Numbered from the stretch's first letter, positions 24,451 to 33,712 are shown. The stretch is 64,000 nucleotides of DNA from Burkholderiales bacterium (GCA_022843925.1 JALHMS010000005.1:124001-188000); one strand, 5' to 3'. Notes: generated by a model from the letters alone, not told the origin. Made by a program: numbers and translations.

Positions 24451-24867
24451 ATGACTGGCAGCGACTGGAACATCATGCTTCGTGCGCGACATCCCACATC
24501 GGACTTGTCGGACCTTGGGGATGTCATCGGCGTCGCGCCTGGAGGGGGTTATCGGGCTGGCGATCCGCGGTCCTCGCCATCGGGTCGGAAACTGGACGGC
24601 GTCTACAAGGAAAGCTTCTGGCAGGGGCTGGAGGTTCACGGTCTAGGTAGTGCATTCACCAGTGCAGTCGCGTCATTCGTGGATGCGGTCGAGGCGCATG
24701 TCGATCTCGTCAAGCTGCGCTACGGTGGTGACCTCCGCCGGGAAATCTACGGGCAGCACTTCGCCTATCGGAACCATGGTGGGACGCTTCCGGCAGCGCT
24801 CCTCGCGAGGATGGGGGCGTTGTCGATCGACCTGGATCTGGAGGTGTTTCCAAACGTCCAGAAGTGA
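24451..24867 (+). CDS. DUF4279-like protein
   Basis: The 138-residue frame starts at the ATG at 24451. It has the DUF4279-like pattern: an opening strand, LGDVIGVAPGGGYRAGDPR, a GRKLDGVYKESFW segment, a helix rich in branched residues (VDAVEAHVDLVKLRYGG) and a final SIDLDLEVFPNVQK strand. DUF4279 proteins are small cytoplasmic proteins of unknown function, often in accessory regions. The ribosome-binding site is weak, and a second ATG at 24475 is possible. It is 124 bp downstream of the toxin in the same direction, and array 2 begins about 45 bp after it. A role linked to the toxin pair is only a guess. Confidence 0.6.
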   Translation: MTGSDWNIMLRARHPTSDLSDLGDVIGVAPGGGYRAGDPRSSPSGRKLDGVYKESFWQGLEVHGLGSAFTSAVASFVDAVEAHVDLVKLRYGGDLRREIYGQHFAYRNHGGTLPAALLARMGALSIDLDLEVFPNVQK

Positions 24868-24911
24868 AAAGCTGCGAATAGTCAGCGTGCCGCCAACCTG
24901 AGAGTGGTCGC

Positions 24912-25461
24912 GCGAGCCCACGCAGCGTCGAGCTATTGCTCGACCCACGAACATCTTCGCGAACGGGCTCCGCAACGCTGAGAAGAACCCCCGTGGGTCG
25001 GGCTCCGCCCGACGTCCGTGTTCCTGGACTCGTCGCTGTACCCAAGCCAACGCAGCGTCGAGCTATTGCTCGACCCACGAACATCTTCGCGAACGGATTC
25101 CGCGACGCCGAGAAGACCCCCCGTGGGTCGGGCTCCGCCCGACGCCCGTGTTCCTGGACTCGTCGCTGTACCCAAGCCCACGCAGCGTCGAACTGTTGCT
25201 CGACCCACGAACATCCTCGCGAACGGATTCCGCGACGCTGAGAAGAACCCCCGTGGGTCGGGCTTCGCCCGACGCCCGCGTTCCTGGACTCGTCGCTGCA
25301 CCCAAGCCATCGCAGCGTCGAGCTATTGCTCGACCCACGAACGTCCTCCCGAGTGGGCTCCGCAGCGCTGAGAAGACCCCCCGTGGGTCGGGCTCCGCCC
25401 GACGCCCGCGTTTCAGGATTCGCCCCTGCGCCCGAGCCCTCGCAGCGTCGAGCCACGATCG
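24912..25461 (+). repeat. 130-bp tandem repeat array 2 (about 4 units)
   Basis: A partial unit begins near 24912, at an internal point equivalent to about base 53-55 of the unit. Units then start at 24993, 25123, 25253 and 25383; the last is cut after about 79 bp. Sequence and orientation match array 1, with small differences (for example AGCTATTGCT for AGCTGTTGCT). The last unit of array 1 and the first of array 2 overlap by about 40 bp of the unit, as expected if the island was inserted within one array or lies between recombining copies. Confidence 0.9.
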
Positions 25462-25540
25462 CCCGACAATGCGCCGATCGACCGCCGTTCCCATCGGTTA
25501 GCATCCGACCCTTCCCCACGCGACGGAGGTGCGGTTCACC

Positions 25541-26440
25541 ATGGCGATCGAATTTGCTGGCGTCTACCCCGCGAACCCCACGCCCACCACCGACGACGGC
25601 CGCGTGAACGAGGCTGCGCTGCGCGCCGTGCTCGAGGACAACATCCGCCATGGCGTGCACGGTTTCTGGATCGCCGGCAGCACGGGCGAGGGGCCGATCC
25701 TCGATGACGAGCAGCGTGCGGTCGCCGCGCGTGTGGCTGCGGAGACCTGCAAGGGCCGCGCGAAGGTCATCATGCATGTGGGTGCGATGAGTACCGCGAG
25801 TGCGGTGAAGGGGGCGAAGGCTGCGCTGGCCGCGGGTTGCGATGCGGTGTGCTGCCTGCCGCCGCTCTTCTTCCCGAGCACCGAGCGTGGACGCATCGAT
25901 CACTACCGCGCCGTGGCCGATGCCGCGGGGGACCTCCCGTTCTTCGTCTACAACCTGCCGCAGCTCACGCAGGTCGAGACCGTGCCGGCGATGATGGAGA
26001 AGTTCCAGCGCGCCATCCCCACGCTCGTCGGGCTCAAGCACTCCGCGCCGAACTTCGCCGACATCCGCGTGTTCGCCGACATGGGCCTGCAGGTCTTCTC
26101 CGGCTGGGGTCAGTTGCCGCTCCCCGCGCTGACGATGGGCGCCGTCGGCAGCATCGATGCGCCGCTCTCGCTGGCGCCCTGGCACTACGTCGCGCTCTAC
26201 GACGCCTGGAAGCGCGGCGACATGGCGCGCGCGCAGGCGCTGCAGGATGAGGTGCGGCCCTTCGTGGATCTCGTATGGATGTATGGCGCCCCGGCGCACG
26301 TGTGCAAGGTCGTGCTGTCGGCACGGCTCGGCATGGACTGCGGCCGGCCGATCCCGCCCGTGAACCGCTTGAACGACGAGGAACAACGCGATGTCCTGCG
26401 GGTGGCGGAAGCCCTCGGCGTGACGCGCACGCACTACTGA
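25541..26440 (+). CDS. Dihydrodipicolinate synthase family protein (DapA-like lyase)
   Basis: This 299-residue TIM-barrel protein of the DapA/NanA family has the substrate loop GSTGEGPIL, Tyr137 in FFVYNLPQ and the Schiff-base Lys166 in LVGLKHSAPN. The ATG at 25541 follows GGAGGT by 12 bp; the GTG at 25529 abuts that site and is less likely. Members condense or cleave 2-oxo acids such as pyruvate. Lysine biosynthesis is not implied, because the gene is only 10 bp upstream of an acyl-CoA carboxylase and not beside other dap genes. The pair probably acts in a catabolic or acyl-CoA pathway (inference). Confidence 0.82.
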   Translation: MAIEFAGVYPANPTPTTDDGRVNEAALRAVLEDNIRHGVHGFWIAGSTGEGPILDDEQRAVAARVAAETCKGRAKVIMHVGAMSTASAVKGAKAALAAGCDAVCCLPPLFFPSTERGRIDHYRAVADAAGDLPFFVYNLPQLTQVETVPAMMEKFQRAIPTLVGLKHSAPNFADIRVFADMGLQVFSGWGQLPLPALTMGAVGSIDAPLSLAPWHYVALYDAWKRGDMARAQALQDEVRPFVDLVWMYGAPAHVCKVVLSARLGMDCGRPIPPVNRLNDEEQRDVLRVAEALGVTRTHY

Positions 26441-26450
26441 CCGCAGCCCC

Positions 26451-29400
26451 ATGGCAATCCGCCGCCTCCTGATCGCCAACCGCGGCGAGATCGCGATCCG
26501 CATCGCGCGGAGCGCTGCGGATCTCGGCATCCGCACCGTCGGCATGTACGCGCAAGATGATGCGCAGACCCTCCACGTGGTCCGCGTCGACGAGGCGATC
26601 CCGCTCGGCGCGGCGGGGCCGGCGGCGTACCTCGACATCGACGCCCTCGTGCGGGTCGCGCGCGACACCCGCTGCGACGCGGTGCATCCCGGCTACGGAT
26701 TCCTCAGCGAGAGTGCTTCGTTCGCAGACGCGTGTACGGCCGCCGGAATCGTCTTCGTCGGGCCGTCGTCCGACACGCTCCGCCTCTTCGGCGACAAAGG
26801 CGCAGCGAGGGCGCTGGCCGCGCGGCTGCAGGTGCCGGTGCCGCGTGGCATCGATCGCCCGGTCACCGTCGACGAGGCCACCGACTTCTTCGAGGCCGTC
26901 GTGGCCGATGGCGCTGCTGGTGTGATGATCAAGGCGATCGCCGGTGGCGGTGGTCGCGGGATGCGGCCGGTGACGCACGCGACGAAGATTCCCGAGGCGT
27001 TCGATCTCTGCGCCACCGAAGCGCGACTCGCGTTCGGCAACGCCGATCTCTACTTCGAGGAACTGCTGCCCGCTTGCCGGCACGTGGAGGTGCAGGTGGT
27101 CGGTGACGGCGTTCACTTTGCCGCGCTCGGGGATCGCGACTGCACCGTGCAGCGCGGGCGCCAGAAGTTCATCGAGATCGCACCGGCACCCGGACTCACC
27201 GACGAGGTTCGCGCGGATCTCGCCGCCGCCGCACTGGCCATGGCAGACGCAGCGAAGCTTCACGGCGTGGCGACCTTCGAGTTCCTGCTCTTCACGACGC
27301 CCGCCGGCGAGATCCGCTTCGCGTTCGTCGAGGCGAACCCGCGCATCCAGGTGGAGCACACGGTGACCGAGGCCGTGCTGGGCATCGATCTCGTCCGCGC
27401 GCAGTTGCTGCTGGCAGGCGGTGCGTCGCTCGCGCAGGCCGGCATCGAAGCGCCGCCACCGCGCGGCACCGCCATCCAGCTCCGCATCAACGCCGAGCGC
27501 ATCGCGACCGACGGCACGGTGCGTCCCGGCGCCGGTGCGCTGCGTGTCTTCGATCTCGCAAGCGGTCCCGGCGTGCGATGGGACACGCACGGATTCTCCG
27601 GCGGAACGGTGTCGCCGCGTTTCGATTCCCTGCTCGCGAAGTTGATCGTCCACGCGCCATCGGGCACGTTCGCAGACGCCGTCGCGAAGGCTGCCCGGGC
27701 GTTGCGCGAATGCCGTATCGAGGGCGTCGACACGAACATGGACCTGCTCGCCGCCGTGCTCGCCGATCCGCGCTTCGTCGCGAGCGAGGTCGACACCACC
27801 TACGTCGAAACGCATCTCGCTGGACTGCTCGCGCACGCGAAGCCCGTGGTGGACCCGCTGGCGATCCTGCACGCCGGGCCGGCGACGATGTTCGATGGCG
27901 AGGACGATCTGCCCGACGATCCCGAAGCCCTGCGTATCACCGTCCCGATGCACGGGACCGTTGTCGTGGTCGAGACCGCGGCGGGCGATGTCGTCGAGGC
28001 CGGTTGGACGCTGCTCGTGGTCGAGGCCATGAAGATGCAGCACGTGATCGAGGCGCCCGTCGCGGGTCGGGTCCTCGCGGTCCGGACGACGAACGGCGCG
28101 ACGGTGGCCGAGGGCGATGTGGTGATCGTGCTCGCGCCGGAGGCGCAGGCCGGCGATGTCGTCGCGACGGAGATGGACGCCGACCCCGATCGCATCCGTC
28201 CCGATCTCGCCGAGGTCCACGCGCGTCAGTGGAATCTGCGCGACGGGGCCCGACCCGACGCCGTGGCGCGCCGTCGCGGCACGGGCAGCCGCACTGCGCG
28301 CGAGAACATCGACGATCTCTGCGATCCCGGATCCTTCCAGGAGATGGGTGGCCTGGTCATCGCGGCGCAGCGCAGTCGTCGCACGCTCGACGATCTCATC
28401 GCGCGGACGCCGGCCGACGGTCTGGTGATGGGTGTCGGCCGCGTGAACGGCGAGCGGTTCCCGGATCACGCGTCGCGCTGCGCCGTGATGGCGTACGACT
28501 ACACCGTGCTCGCGGGCACGCAGGGCTCGAAGAACCATCAGAAGATGGACCGCCTGCTCGAACTCGTCGCGCGCCAGCGTCTGCCGCTCGTCGTGTACGC
28601 GGAAGGCGGCGGCGGGCGCCCCGGCGACACCGACACCATCGGTGCCGGCACGCTGCACATCCCGGGCTTCACGCTGTTCGCGCAGTTGTCGGGGAAGGTG
28701 CCGCTCATAGGTATCGTCTCCGGTCGGTGCTTCGCGGGCAACGCCGTGCTGGCCGGCTGCAGCGACGTGATCATCGCGACGGAGAACGCCTCGCTCGGCA
28801 TGGGTGGCCCGGCGATGATCGAGGGCGGCGGGCTGGGCGTCTTCCATCCCGATGCCGTGGGGCCCGCGGCGATGCATGCGCGCAGCGGCGCGGCGGACAT
28901 CGTCGTGCGCGACGAGGCCGAGGCGACGGCCGTGGCGAAGCGCTATCTCGCGTACTTCCAGGGGCCGGTCACCGGCTGGACCTGTGCCGACCAGCGCCGC
29001 CTGCGCGATGTGGTGCCCGAGAACCGGCTCCGCGCGTACGACGTGCACCGCGCGATCGATGTCCTCGCCGACGACGGCAGCGTGCTCGAACTGCGGCCGA
29101 GATTCGCGCCCAACATGGTGACGGCGCTCGTGCGCATCGAGGGGCGCCCGATGGGGCTGCTCGCGAACAATGCCATGCATCTCGGCGGCGCCATCGACGC
29201 GGCGGCGGCGGACAAGGCGGCGCGCTTTCTCCAGCTCTGCGACGCCCACGGCCTGCCGGTGCTGTCGCTTTGCGACACGCCGGGCAACATGGTCGGGCCC
29301 GAGGCCGAGAAGACGGCGCTGGTGCGGCACTGCTGCCGGCTCTACGTGATCGGGGCGAACGTCCGCGTGCCGATGATCTCGGTGGTGCTGCGTAAGGCCT

Positions 29401-29744
29401 ACGGACTCGGCGCGCAGGGCATGGTGGGCGGCAGCTTCCACCGGCCCGTGCTGTCGGTGGCGTGGCCCACGGGCGAGTTCGGACCGATGAATCTGGAGGG
29501 TGCCGTGAAGCTCGGGTTTCGCAAGGAGCTGGAAGCCCTGGTCGACCCGGCGGCGCGGGCCGCGGAATTCGAGCGCCTCGTCGCGGAAGCCTACGAGCGG
29601 GGCAAGGCGCTGTCGGCAGCGAGCCTCTTCGAGATCGACGACGTCATCGATCCGGCCGACACGCGCGAGCGCATCGTCTCGGCCCTGCGTGCGCTGCCTG
29701 CGCGGGAGGCCCGGGCGCCCGCCCGTTGGATCGACACGTGGTGA
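26451..29744 (+). CDS. Single-chain biotin-dependent acyl-CoA carboxylase (BC-BCCP-CT fusion)
   Basis: The 1097-residue protein joins all three parts of a biotin carboxylase system. Biotin carboxylase covers about 1-450 (LIANRGEIAIRIARSA, AIAGGGGRGMRPV, FVEANPRIQVEHTVTE). A biotinyl domain follows, with Lys528 in VEAMKMQHVIEAP. The carboxyltransferase occupies about 600-1097 (GRVNGERFPDHASRCAVM, LCDTPGNMVGPEAEKTALVR). Most bacteria split these into two or three chains; single-chain forms are known as long-chain acyl-CoA carboxylases, which accept varied acyl-CoAs. The substrate here is not predictable. It lies 10 bp after the DapA-like gene and likely shares its transcript. Confidence 0.9.
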   Translation: MAIRRLLIANRGEIAIRIARSAADLGIRTVGMYAQDDAQTLHVVRVDEAIPLGAAGPAAYLDIDALVRVARDTRCDAVHPGYGFLSESASFADACTAAGIVFVGPSSDTLRLFGDKGAARALAARLQVPVPRGIDRPVTVDEATDFFEAVVADGAAGVMIKAIAGGGGRGMRPVTHATKIPEAFDLCATEARLAFGNADLYFEELLPACRHVEVQVVGDGVHFAALGDRDCTVQRGRQKFIEIAPAPGLTDEVRADLAAAALAMADAAKLHGVATFEFLLFTTPAGEIRFAFVEANPRIQVEHTVTEAVLGIDLVRAQLLLAGGASLAQAGIEAPPPRGTAIQLRINAERIATDGTVRPGAGALRVFDLASGPGVRWDTHGFSGGTVSPRFDSLLAKLIVHAPSGTFADAVAKAARALRECRIEGVDTNMDLLAAVLADPRFVASEVDTTYVETHLAGLLAHAKPVVDPLAILHAGPATMFDGEDDLPDDPEALRITVPMHGTVVVVETAAGDVVEAGWTLLVVEAMKMQHVIEAPVAGRVLAVRTTNGATVAEGDVVIVLAPEAQAGDVVATEMDADPDRIRPDLAEVHARQWNLRDGARPDAVARRRGTGSRTARENIDDLCDPGSFQEMGGLVIAAQRSRRTLDDLIARTPADGLVMGVGRVNGERFPDHASRCAVMAYDYTVLAGTQGSKNHQKMDRLLELVARQRLPLVVYAEGGGGRPGDTDTIGAGTLHIPGFTLFAQLSGKVPLIGIVSGRCFAGNAVLAGCSDVIIATENASLGMGGPAMIEGGGLGVFHPDAVGPAAMHARSGAADIVVRDEAEATAVAKRYLAYFQGPVTGWTCADQRRLRDVVPENRLRAYDVHRAIDVLADDGSVLELRPRFAPNMVTALVRIEGRPMGLLANNAMHLGGAIDAAAADKAARFLQLCDAHGLPVLSLCDTPGNMVGPEAEKTALVRHCCRLYVIGANVRVPMISVVLRKAYGLGAQGMVGGSFHRPVLSVAWPTGEFGPMNLEGAVKLGFRKELEALVDPAARAAEFERLVAEAYERGKALSAASLFEIDDVIDPADTRERIVSALRALPAREARAPARWIDTW

Positions 29745-29906
29745 GCCGCCCCCTTGCCGCGGGCTGCGTGTTTCACCGCCGGTCATGCCTGCACCGACAC
29801 CGCCCGGCGCGCCCGATCGTGGGGCGGGCAGTCGCACGCGACGCGGCCTTGTGAGAGAGTTCGACGAACCGACCCATCCGCCAGCCCTCCTGAGGACACC
29901 GTGACC

Positions 29907-31298
29907 ATGACCATCCGCAGCCGCCTCGGCGCCGCCTTCCTGACCAGTCTGTTCGCCGTAGGTGCGCACGCCACCGAACCCGATGCCCTCGGACGCGAGG
30001 CGCTGGGCGTGTTCGTCGACTATCTGCGCATCGACACGACCAACCCGCCCGGCAACGAGATCCGCGCCGCGGAGTTCTTCCAGAAGCTGCTCGCGAAGGA
30101 AGGCATCGCGTCCGAGATCCACGAGTCCGCGCCGGGCCGCGCGAGCATCCTCGCGAGGCTGAAAGGGGATGGTTCGAAGCCCGCCGTGATCCTCATGAAT
30201 CACATGGACGTGGTGCCCGCGGACATGCGCTACTGGACCGTCGACCCGTTCGGCGGCGTGCAGAAGGACGGCTACGTCTGGGGCCGTGGCGCCATCGACA
30301 TGAAGGGGCTCGCGATCACGCAGGTGATGTCGATGATCGCGCTGAAGCGCGCCGGCACGCCGCTCGCCGCCGATGTCGTGTTCCTCGGCACGGCCGACGA
30401 GGAGGCCGGCGGCTTCATGGGCGCGGGCTACATGGTGGCGAACCACTTCGATCTCGTGAAGGACGCCGGCGTCGTGCTGAGCGAGTTCGGCGCGATCTCC
30501 ACCGACGAAGCCGGCAAGGTGCGCTACTACGGCGCCTCGGCCACCGAGAAGGCGCCGCTCTGGCTGAAGATGACGGCCACCGGTGTCCCGGGCCATGGTT
30601 CCACGCCGCGGCCCGATACGTCGGTCACCCGGCTGATCGAGGCCCTGCATCGCATCGCGAAGCACCAGACCGCGCTCAAGGTCGAGCCTGTGGTGCAGAA
30701 GTTCTTCGCCGACACCGCGCAGTTCGCGCCGACGCCCGCGCTCCGCTCGATCATGGAAGACGTCACGAAGGCTTTGGAAGACCCGGTGTTCGCGGCCGAT
30801 TTCACGGGCGACCGCTGGCGCAATGCAGCCGTGCGCAACACGATCTCCATCACGATGCTGGAGGGTTCGAACAAGGTGAACGTGATCCCGCCCCAGGTGA
30901 CCGCGCAGCTCGATGTGCGACTCCTGCCGAGCGAGGACCCGGAGCGCTTCATCGCCGAGCTGAAGTCGGTCATTGCGGACGATTCGATCACCCTCGAGCG
31001 CACGATGAGCTTCGCGCCGAGCGCGTCCCCGATGGACTCCGAGTTCCATCGCGTGCTGACCGCCGTGGCGGCGCGTCACGATCCCGGCGCGATCATCACG
31101 TCGCAGATGCTGTCGGGCTTCACCGACTGCCATTTCTTCCGCGAGAAGGGCATTCCCTGCTACGGCTTCATGCCGTTCCGCCTGTCCGGCAAGGAACTCG
31201 GTGGCGTGCACGGCAACGACGAGCGGCTCTCGGAAGAGAACATGATCCGCGGCACGCAGATGATGCTGGAGATCGTGCAGGGGATGGCGGCGAAGTAG
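29907..31298 (+). CDS. Secreted M20 family metallopeptidase
   Basis: The 463-residue protein has a signal peptide (RLGAAFLTSLFAVGAHA) and an M20 zinc site: His and Asp in MNHMDVVP, Asp in GAIDMKG, and Glu pair in ADEEAGG. The dimerisation domain follows (GVPGHGSTPRPD) and a late His lies in GGVHGNDERL. Length and order fit the carboxypeptidase PM20D/CPG2 type. The ATG at 29907 is preceded by TGAGGA at 10 bp; a GTG at 29901 is an alternative. Expected activity is hydrolysis of peptides or N-acyl amino acids in the periplasm. It is 162 bp after the carboxylase gene and may be transcribed separately. Confidence 0.88.
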   Translation: MTIRSRLGAAFLTSLFAVGAHATEPDALGREALGVFVDYLRIDTTNPPGNEIRAAEFFQKLLAKEGIASEIHESAPGRASILARLKGDGSKPAVILMNHMDVVPADMRYWTVDPFGGVQKDGYVWGRGAIDMKGLAITQVMSMIALKRAGTPLAADVVFLGTADEEAGGFMGAGYMVANHFDLVKDAGVVLSEFGAISTDEAGKVRYYGASATEKAPLWLKMTATGVPGHGSTPRPDTSVTRLIEALHRIAKHQTALKVEPVVQKFFADTAQFAPTPALRSIMEDVTKALEDPVFAADFTGDRWRNAAVRNTISITMLEGSNKVNVIPPQVTAQLDVRLLPSEDPERFIAELKSVIADDSITLERTMSFAPSASPMDSEFHRVLTAVAARHDPGAIITSQMLSGFTDCHFFREKGIPCYGFMPFRLSGKELGGVHGNDERLSEENMIRGTQMMLEIVQGMAAK

Positions 31299-31328
31299 CG
31301 CGCGGCGCCGACCGGATCGGGAGGCCCC

Positions 31329-31676
31329 CTATCCGAAACGTACCTCCCACGTGATGTCGTCGAAGCCGATGATCACCTCGCCGTCCACTTCGACCACCGG
31401 CCGCCGGATCGCCGACGGGTGTTCCAGCAGCAGCGAGATGGTGCCCGGCAGCGCGTCGGCGGCGTACTGCGCTGCCGGGTCCAGCTTGCGCCACGTGGTC
31501 CCGCGGCGGTTCAGCACCGACTGCGCGCCGCACGCCTGGCACCACGCCGTCACCTGCGGGCGCGTCGGCGGCGTCTTCTTGAAGTCCACGAACTCGTAGG
31601 CGATGCCCCGCTCGTCGAGCCAGGCACGGGCCTTCTTCACCGAGTCGCAGTTCGTGATGCCGTACACCTTCATCAT
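31329..31676 (-). CDS. ArsC/Spx-family protein (YffB-like)
   Basis: The 115-residue thioredoxin-fold protein opens MMKVYGITNCDSVKKARAWL and includes YEFVDFKKTPPT and LNRRGTTWRKL. The catalytic cysteine lies in NCDSVKKA, as in the YffB/Spx branch, and no second cysteine is placed as CxxC. True arsenate reductases of this family act with glutathione; YffB-like proteins have no firm substrate. The start ATGATG overlaps the transketolase stop (ATGA). A role in the sugar pathway is not obvious, so co-transcription may be incidental. Confidence 0.82.
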   Translation of the reverse strand: MMKVYGITNCDSVKKARAWLDERGIAYEFVDFKKTPPTRPQVTAWCQACGAQSVLNRRGTTWRKLDPAAQYAADALPGTISLLLEHPSAIRRPVVEVDGEVIIGFDDITWEVRFG

Positions 31677-32644
31677 CGTCTTGCTCCGAGCAGTTCGCGG
31701 CACGCGCCGAGGATGCCCTCGACGCTCATGCCGTACTTCGCGCGCACCCGAGGCGTGGGGCCGACGGTCGCGAAGACGTCCGGCAGGCCGACCATGCGCA
31801 TGTGCGTGGGGTGTTCCAGGGCCAGCAGCTCCGCGACCGCGCCGCCGAGACCACCGGTGAGGTGATGCTCCTCCGCCGTCACGATGCAGCCCGTCTCGGC
31901 GGCCGCCGTGAGGATCGCGTCGCGGTCAAGCGGCTTGATCGTGTGCATGTCGAGCACGCGGGCGTGGACGCCTTCCGACGCGAGCGTGTCCGCGGCGACG
32001 AGCGCCATGTGGACGAGTGCCCCGCACGCGATGATCGCGAGATCGTTGCCGGCGCGCAGTGTGCGGGCGCGGCCGGGAACGAAGGGCACCGACGACTCCG
32101 CCACCGGTGGTTCCTCGACGCGACCGCCGAGCCGCAGGTACACCGGGCCGTCGATGTCGCGCGTGGCGAGGGTCGCGCGGTAGGCGCTCTCGGCATCCGC
32201 GGGGACGATGACGGTCATGTTCGGCAGGCTGCGCATGAGGGCGAGGTCCTCGACGGCGTGGTGCGTACCGCCTGCGACACCGAGCGACACGCCGCTTGCC
32301 GCCGCACCGATCACGACGCGCTGCCGCGCATAGGCGAGGTCGTTGCGGACCTGCTCCATGCTGCGGGCCGTGATGAACGGGGCGTATGCGCAGACGAACG
32401 GGTGCAGGCCGGTGGTGGCGAGACCCGACGCGACGCCGATGGCGTTCTGTTCCGCGATGCCCATCTCGAGGAAGCGCTTCGGGAAGCGCGCGATGTACGG
32501 GCGGATGCCGAGGAGATCCTGCGTGTCGGCCGAGACGACCACGGTGTCGATGTCGATCTCGCCCAATTCGAGCAGGGCCTGGCCGAACGCGAGCCGCGTC
32601 TGGTTCGCGGACTTCTCGCGCCAGTCGGCAGGGGTGGTGCTCAT
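31673..32644 (-). CDS. Transketolase, C-terminal subunit
   Basis: This 323-residue protein corresponds to the pyrimidine-binding and C-terminal domains of transketolase. It has FLEMGIAEQNAIGVASGLA with the catalytic Glu that activates thiamine diphosphate, APFITARSMEQVRNDLAY and a transketolase-C domain (VHARVLDMHTIKPLD, TAEEHHLTGGLGGAV). It starts inside the stop of the N-terminal subunit gene (ATGA) and itself overlaps the ArsC-like gene. With its partner it forms one heterotetrameric transketolase. Such split enzymes often belong to specialised pentose or branched-sugar routes rather than the core pentose phosphate cycle. Confidence 0.92.
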   Translation of the reverse strand: MSTTPADWREKSANQTRLAFGQALLELGEIDIDTVVVSADTQDLLGIRPYIARFPKRFLEMGIAEQNAIGVASGLATTGLHPFVCAYAPFITARSMEQVRNDLAYARQRVVIGAAASGVSLGVAGGTHHAVEDLALMRSLPNMTVIVPADAESAYRATLATRDIDGPVYLRLGGRVEEPPVAESSVPFVPGRARTLRAGNDLAIIACGALVHMALVAADTLASEGVHARVLDMHTIKPLDRDAILTAAAETGCIVTAEEHHLTGGLGGAVAELLALEHPTHMRMVGLPDVFATVGPTPRVRAKYGMSVEGILGACRELLGARR

Positions 32645-33471
32645 GGCGCCTCCAATTCGGCGAGGGCGCGGGCGAGGATGGCGTCGTCCACGTTGTTGCT
32701 GTGCCAGAGGTAGGTGTCTTCCGCGAAGCTCACCCCCTTGCCCTTCACCGTGTGCGCGATGATCGCCGAAGGGCGGTCCGCTTCCAGCGGCAGTGCGGCG
32801 AGCGCGTCGACGATGGCGCCCATGTCGTGCCCGTCGATCTCGCGCACGGCCCAGCCGAAGGCGCGCCACTTGTCGGCGAGCGGCTCCACGTTCACGAGTT
32901 CCGGGAGCGGCCCGCTCTGCGCGATGCGGTTGCTGTCGACGATGAGCGTGAGATTGCCGAGGCGTTGGTGCGACGCCGCCATCGCGGCCTCCCAGTTGGA
33001 GCCCTCGTGCAGCTCGCCGTCGCCCACCATCACGAACGTGTGGAAGTCCTGTCCGCGGATCCGCGCGCCGAGCGCCATGCCCATTGCGATCGCGAGGCCG
33101 TGACCCAGCGCGCCGGTGTTCATCTCGACCCCGGGGAGCTTCATGTCGGGGTGCATCGCGAAGGGCGACTCGAAGCCGTAGAAGCGGTCGAGCATCGCGT
33201 CGTCGATGAACCCGGCCTGCGCGAGCACCGCCCCGAGCGCCGCATTGGCGTGGCCTTTCGAGAGGACGAAGCGGTCGCGATCGGGCCACGCGGGTTCGGT
33301 CGGTCGCACCCGCAGGCGATGGAAGTACAGCGCCGCGAGGATGTCGGCCGCGGAGCTGGAGCCACCGGCGTGACCGCTGCCGCCGGCCCGCAGGGCGCGC
33401 CAGAGGTCGCGTCGCACCTGACGGGCGGCGTTCTCCAGCCGCAGGATCAGGGCATCACGGGTTTGCTGCAT
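32641..33471 (-). CDS. Transketolase, N-terminal subunit
   Basis: The 276-residue protein carries the thiamine-diphosphate-binding domain. It has the opening HAGGSSSAADILAALYF, RFVLSKGHANAALGAV, and the diphosphate/Mg site VGDGELHEGSNWEAAMAA followed by [21 protein letters not shown] is also characteristic. It is the first gene of a three-gene minus-strand operon with 4-bp overlaps throughout. It is divergent from the methyltransferase gene at 33713, with 241 bp between them. The split form is seen in many bacteria and archaea; the second full-length transketolase, if any, is outside the window. Confidence 0.92.
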   Translation of the reverse strand: MQQTRDALILRLENAARQVRRDLWRALRAGGSGHAGGSSSAADILAALYFHRLRVRPTEPAWPDRDRFVLSKGHANAALGAVLAQAGFIDDAMLDRFYGFESPFAMHPDMKLPGVEMNTGALGHGLAIAMGMALGARIRGQDFHTFVMVGDGELHEGSNWEAAMAASHQRLGNLTLIVDSNRIAQSGPLPELVNVEPLADKWRAFGWAVREIDGHDMGAIVDALAALPLEADRPSAIIAHTVKGKGVSFAEDTYLWHSNNVDDAILARALAELEAP

Positions 33472-33712
33472 CGGTGTCCTCCGGAGGGATCGTCGTCCCG
33501 TGGGCCGGGATCGCTCGCGCATTGTGGCATCGACCGCGGGCGCGGAGCACCTGTCGCGACTGGACAGCTCCCGCAGAACGCCGCGCGTACCGGCGAAGCG
33601 GCGGTGCCGCGTCGAGACACCCGCGGCGGAGGCGCCTATGATCCGCGTCTCCCAAGGGGGGCGGAGCGATCCGCCGGCCCCGTCTTCCAGTCTCCGCAGG
33701 GTGAATGCCGTC

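Noticed and set aside
22944-25461. Possible CRISPR array
   Set aside because: The repeated unit is 130 bp with near-identical spacers; there are no short direct repeats with unique spacers and no cas genes.
22759-25494. Long open frames on both strands within the 130-bp repeat arrays, with peptides repeating every 130 residues
   Set aside because: The frames arise because the GC-rich repeat lacks stops. The 130-bp period shifts the frame, the same DNA is open in several frames, and no ribosome site or family match exists.
25541-26440. Assignment of the DapA-family gene as lysine-pathway dapA
   Set aside because: The family includes many aldolases and lyases, and the neighbours are not lysine genes, so only the family name is used.
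26034-31211. Very long minus-strand open frame opposite the DapA-like, carboxylase and M20 genes
   Set aside because: It is antisense to three well-supported genes and shows the Arg/His/Gly/Ala-rich composition typical of shadow frames in high-GC DNA.
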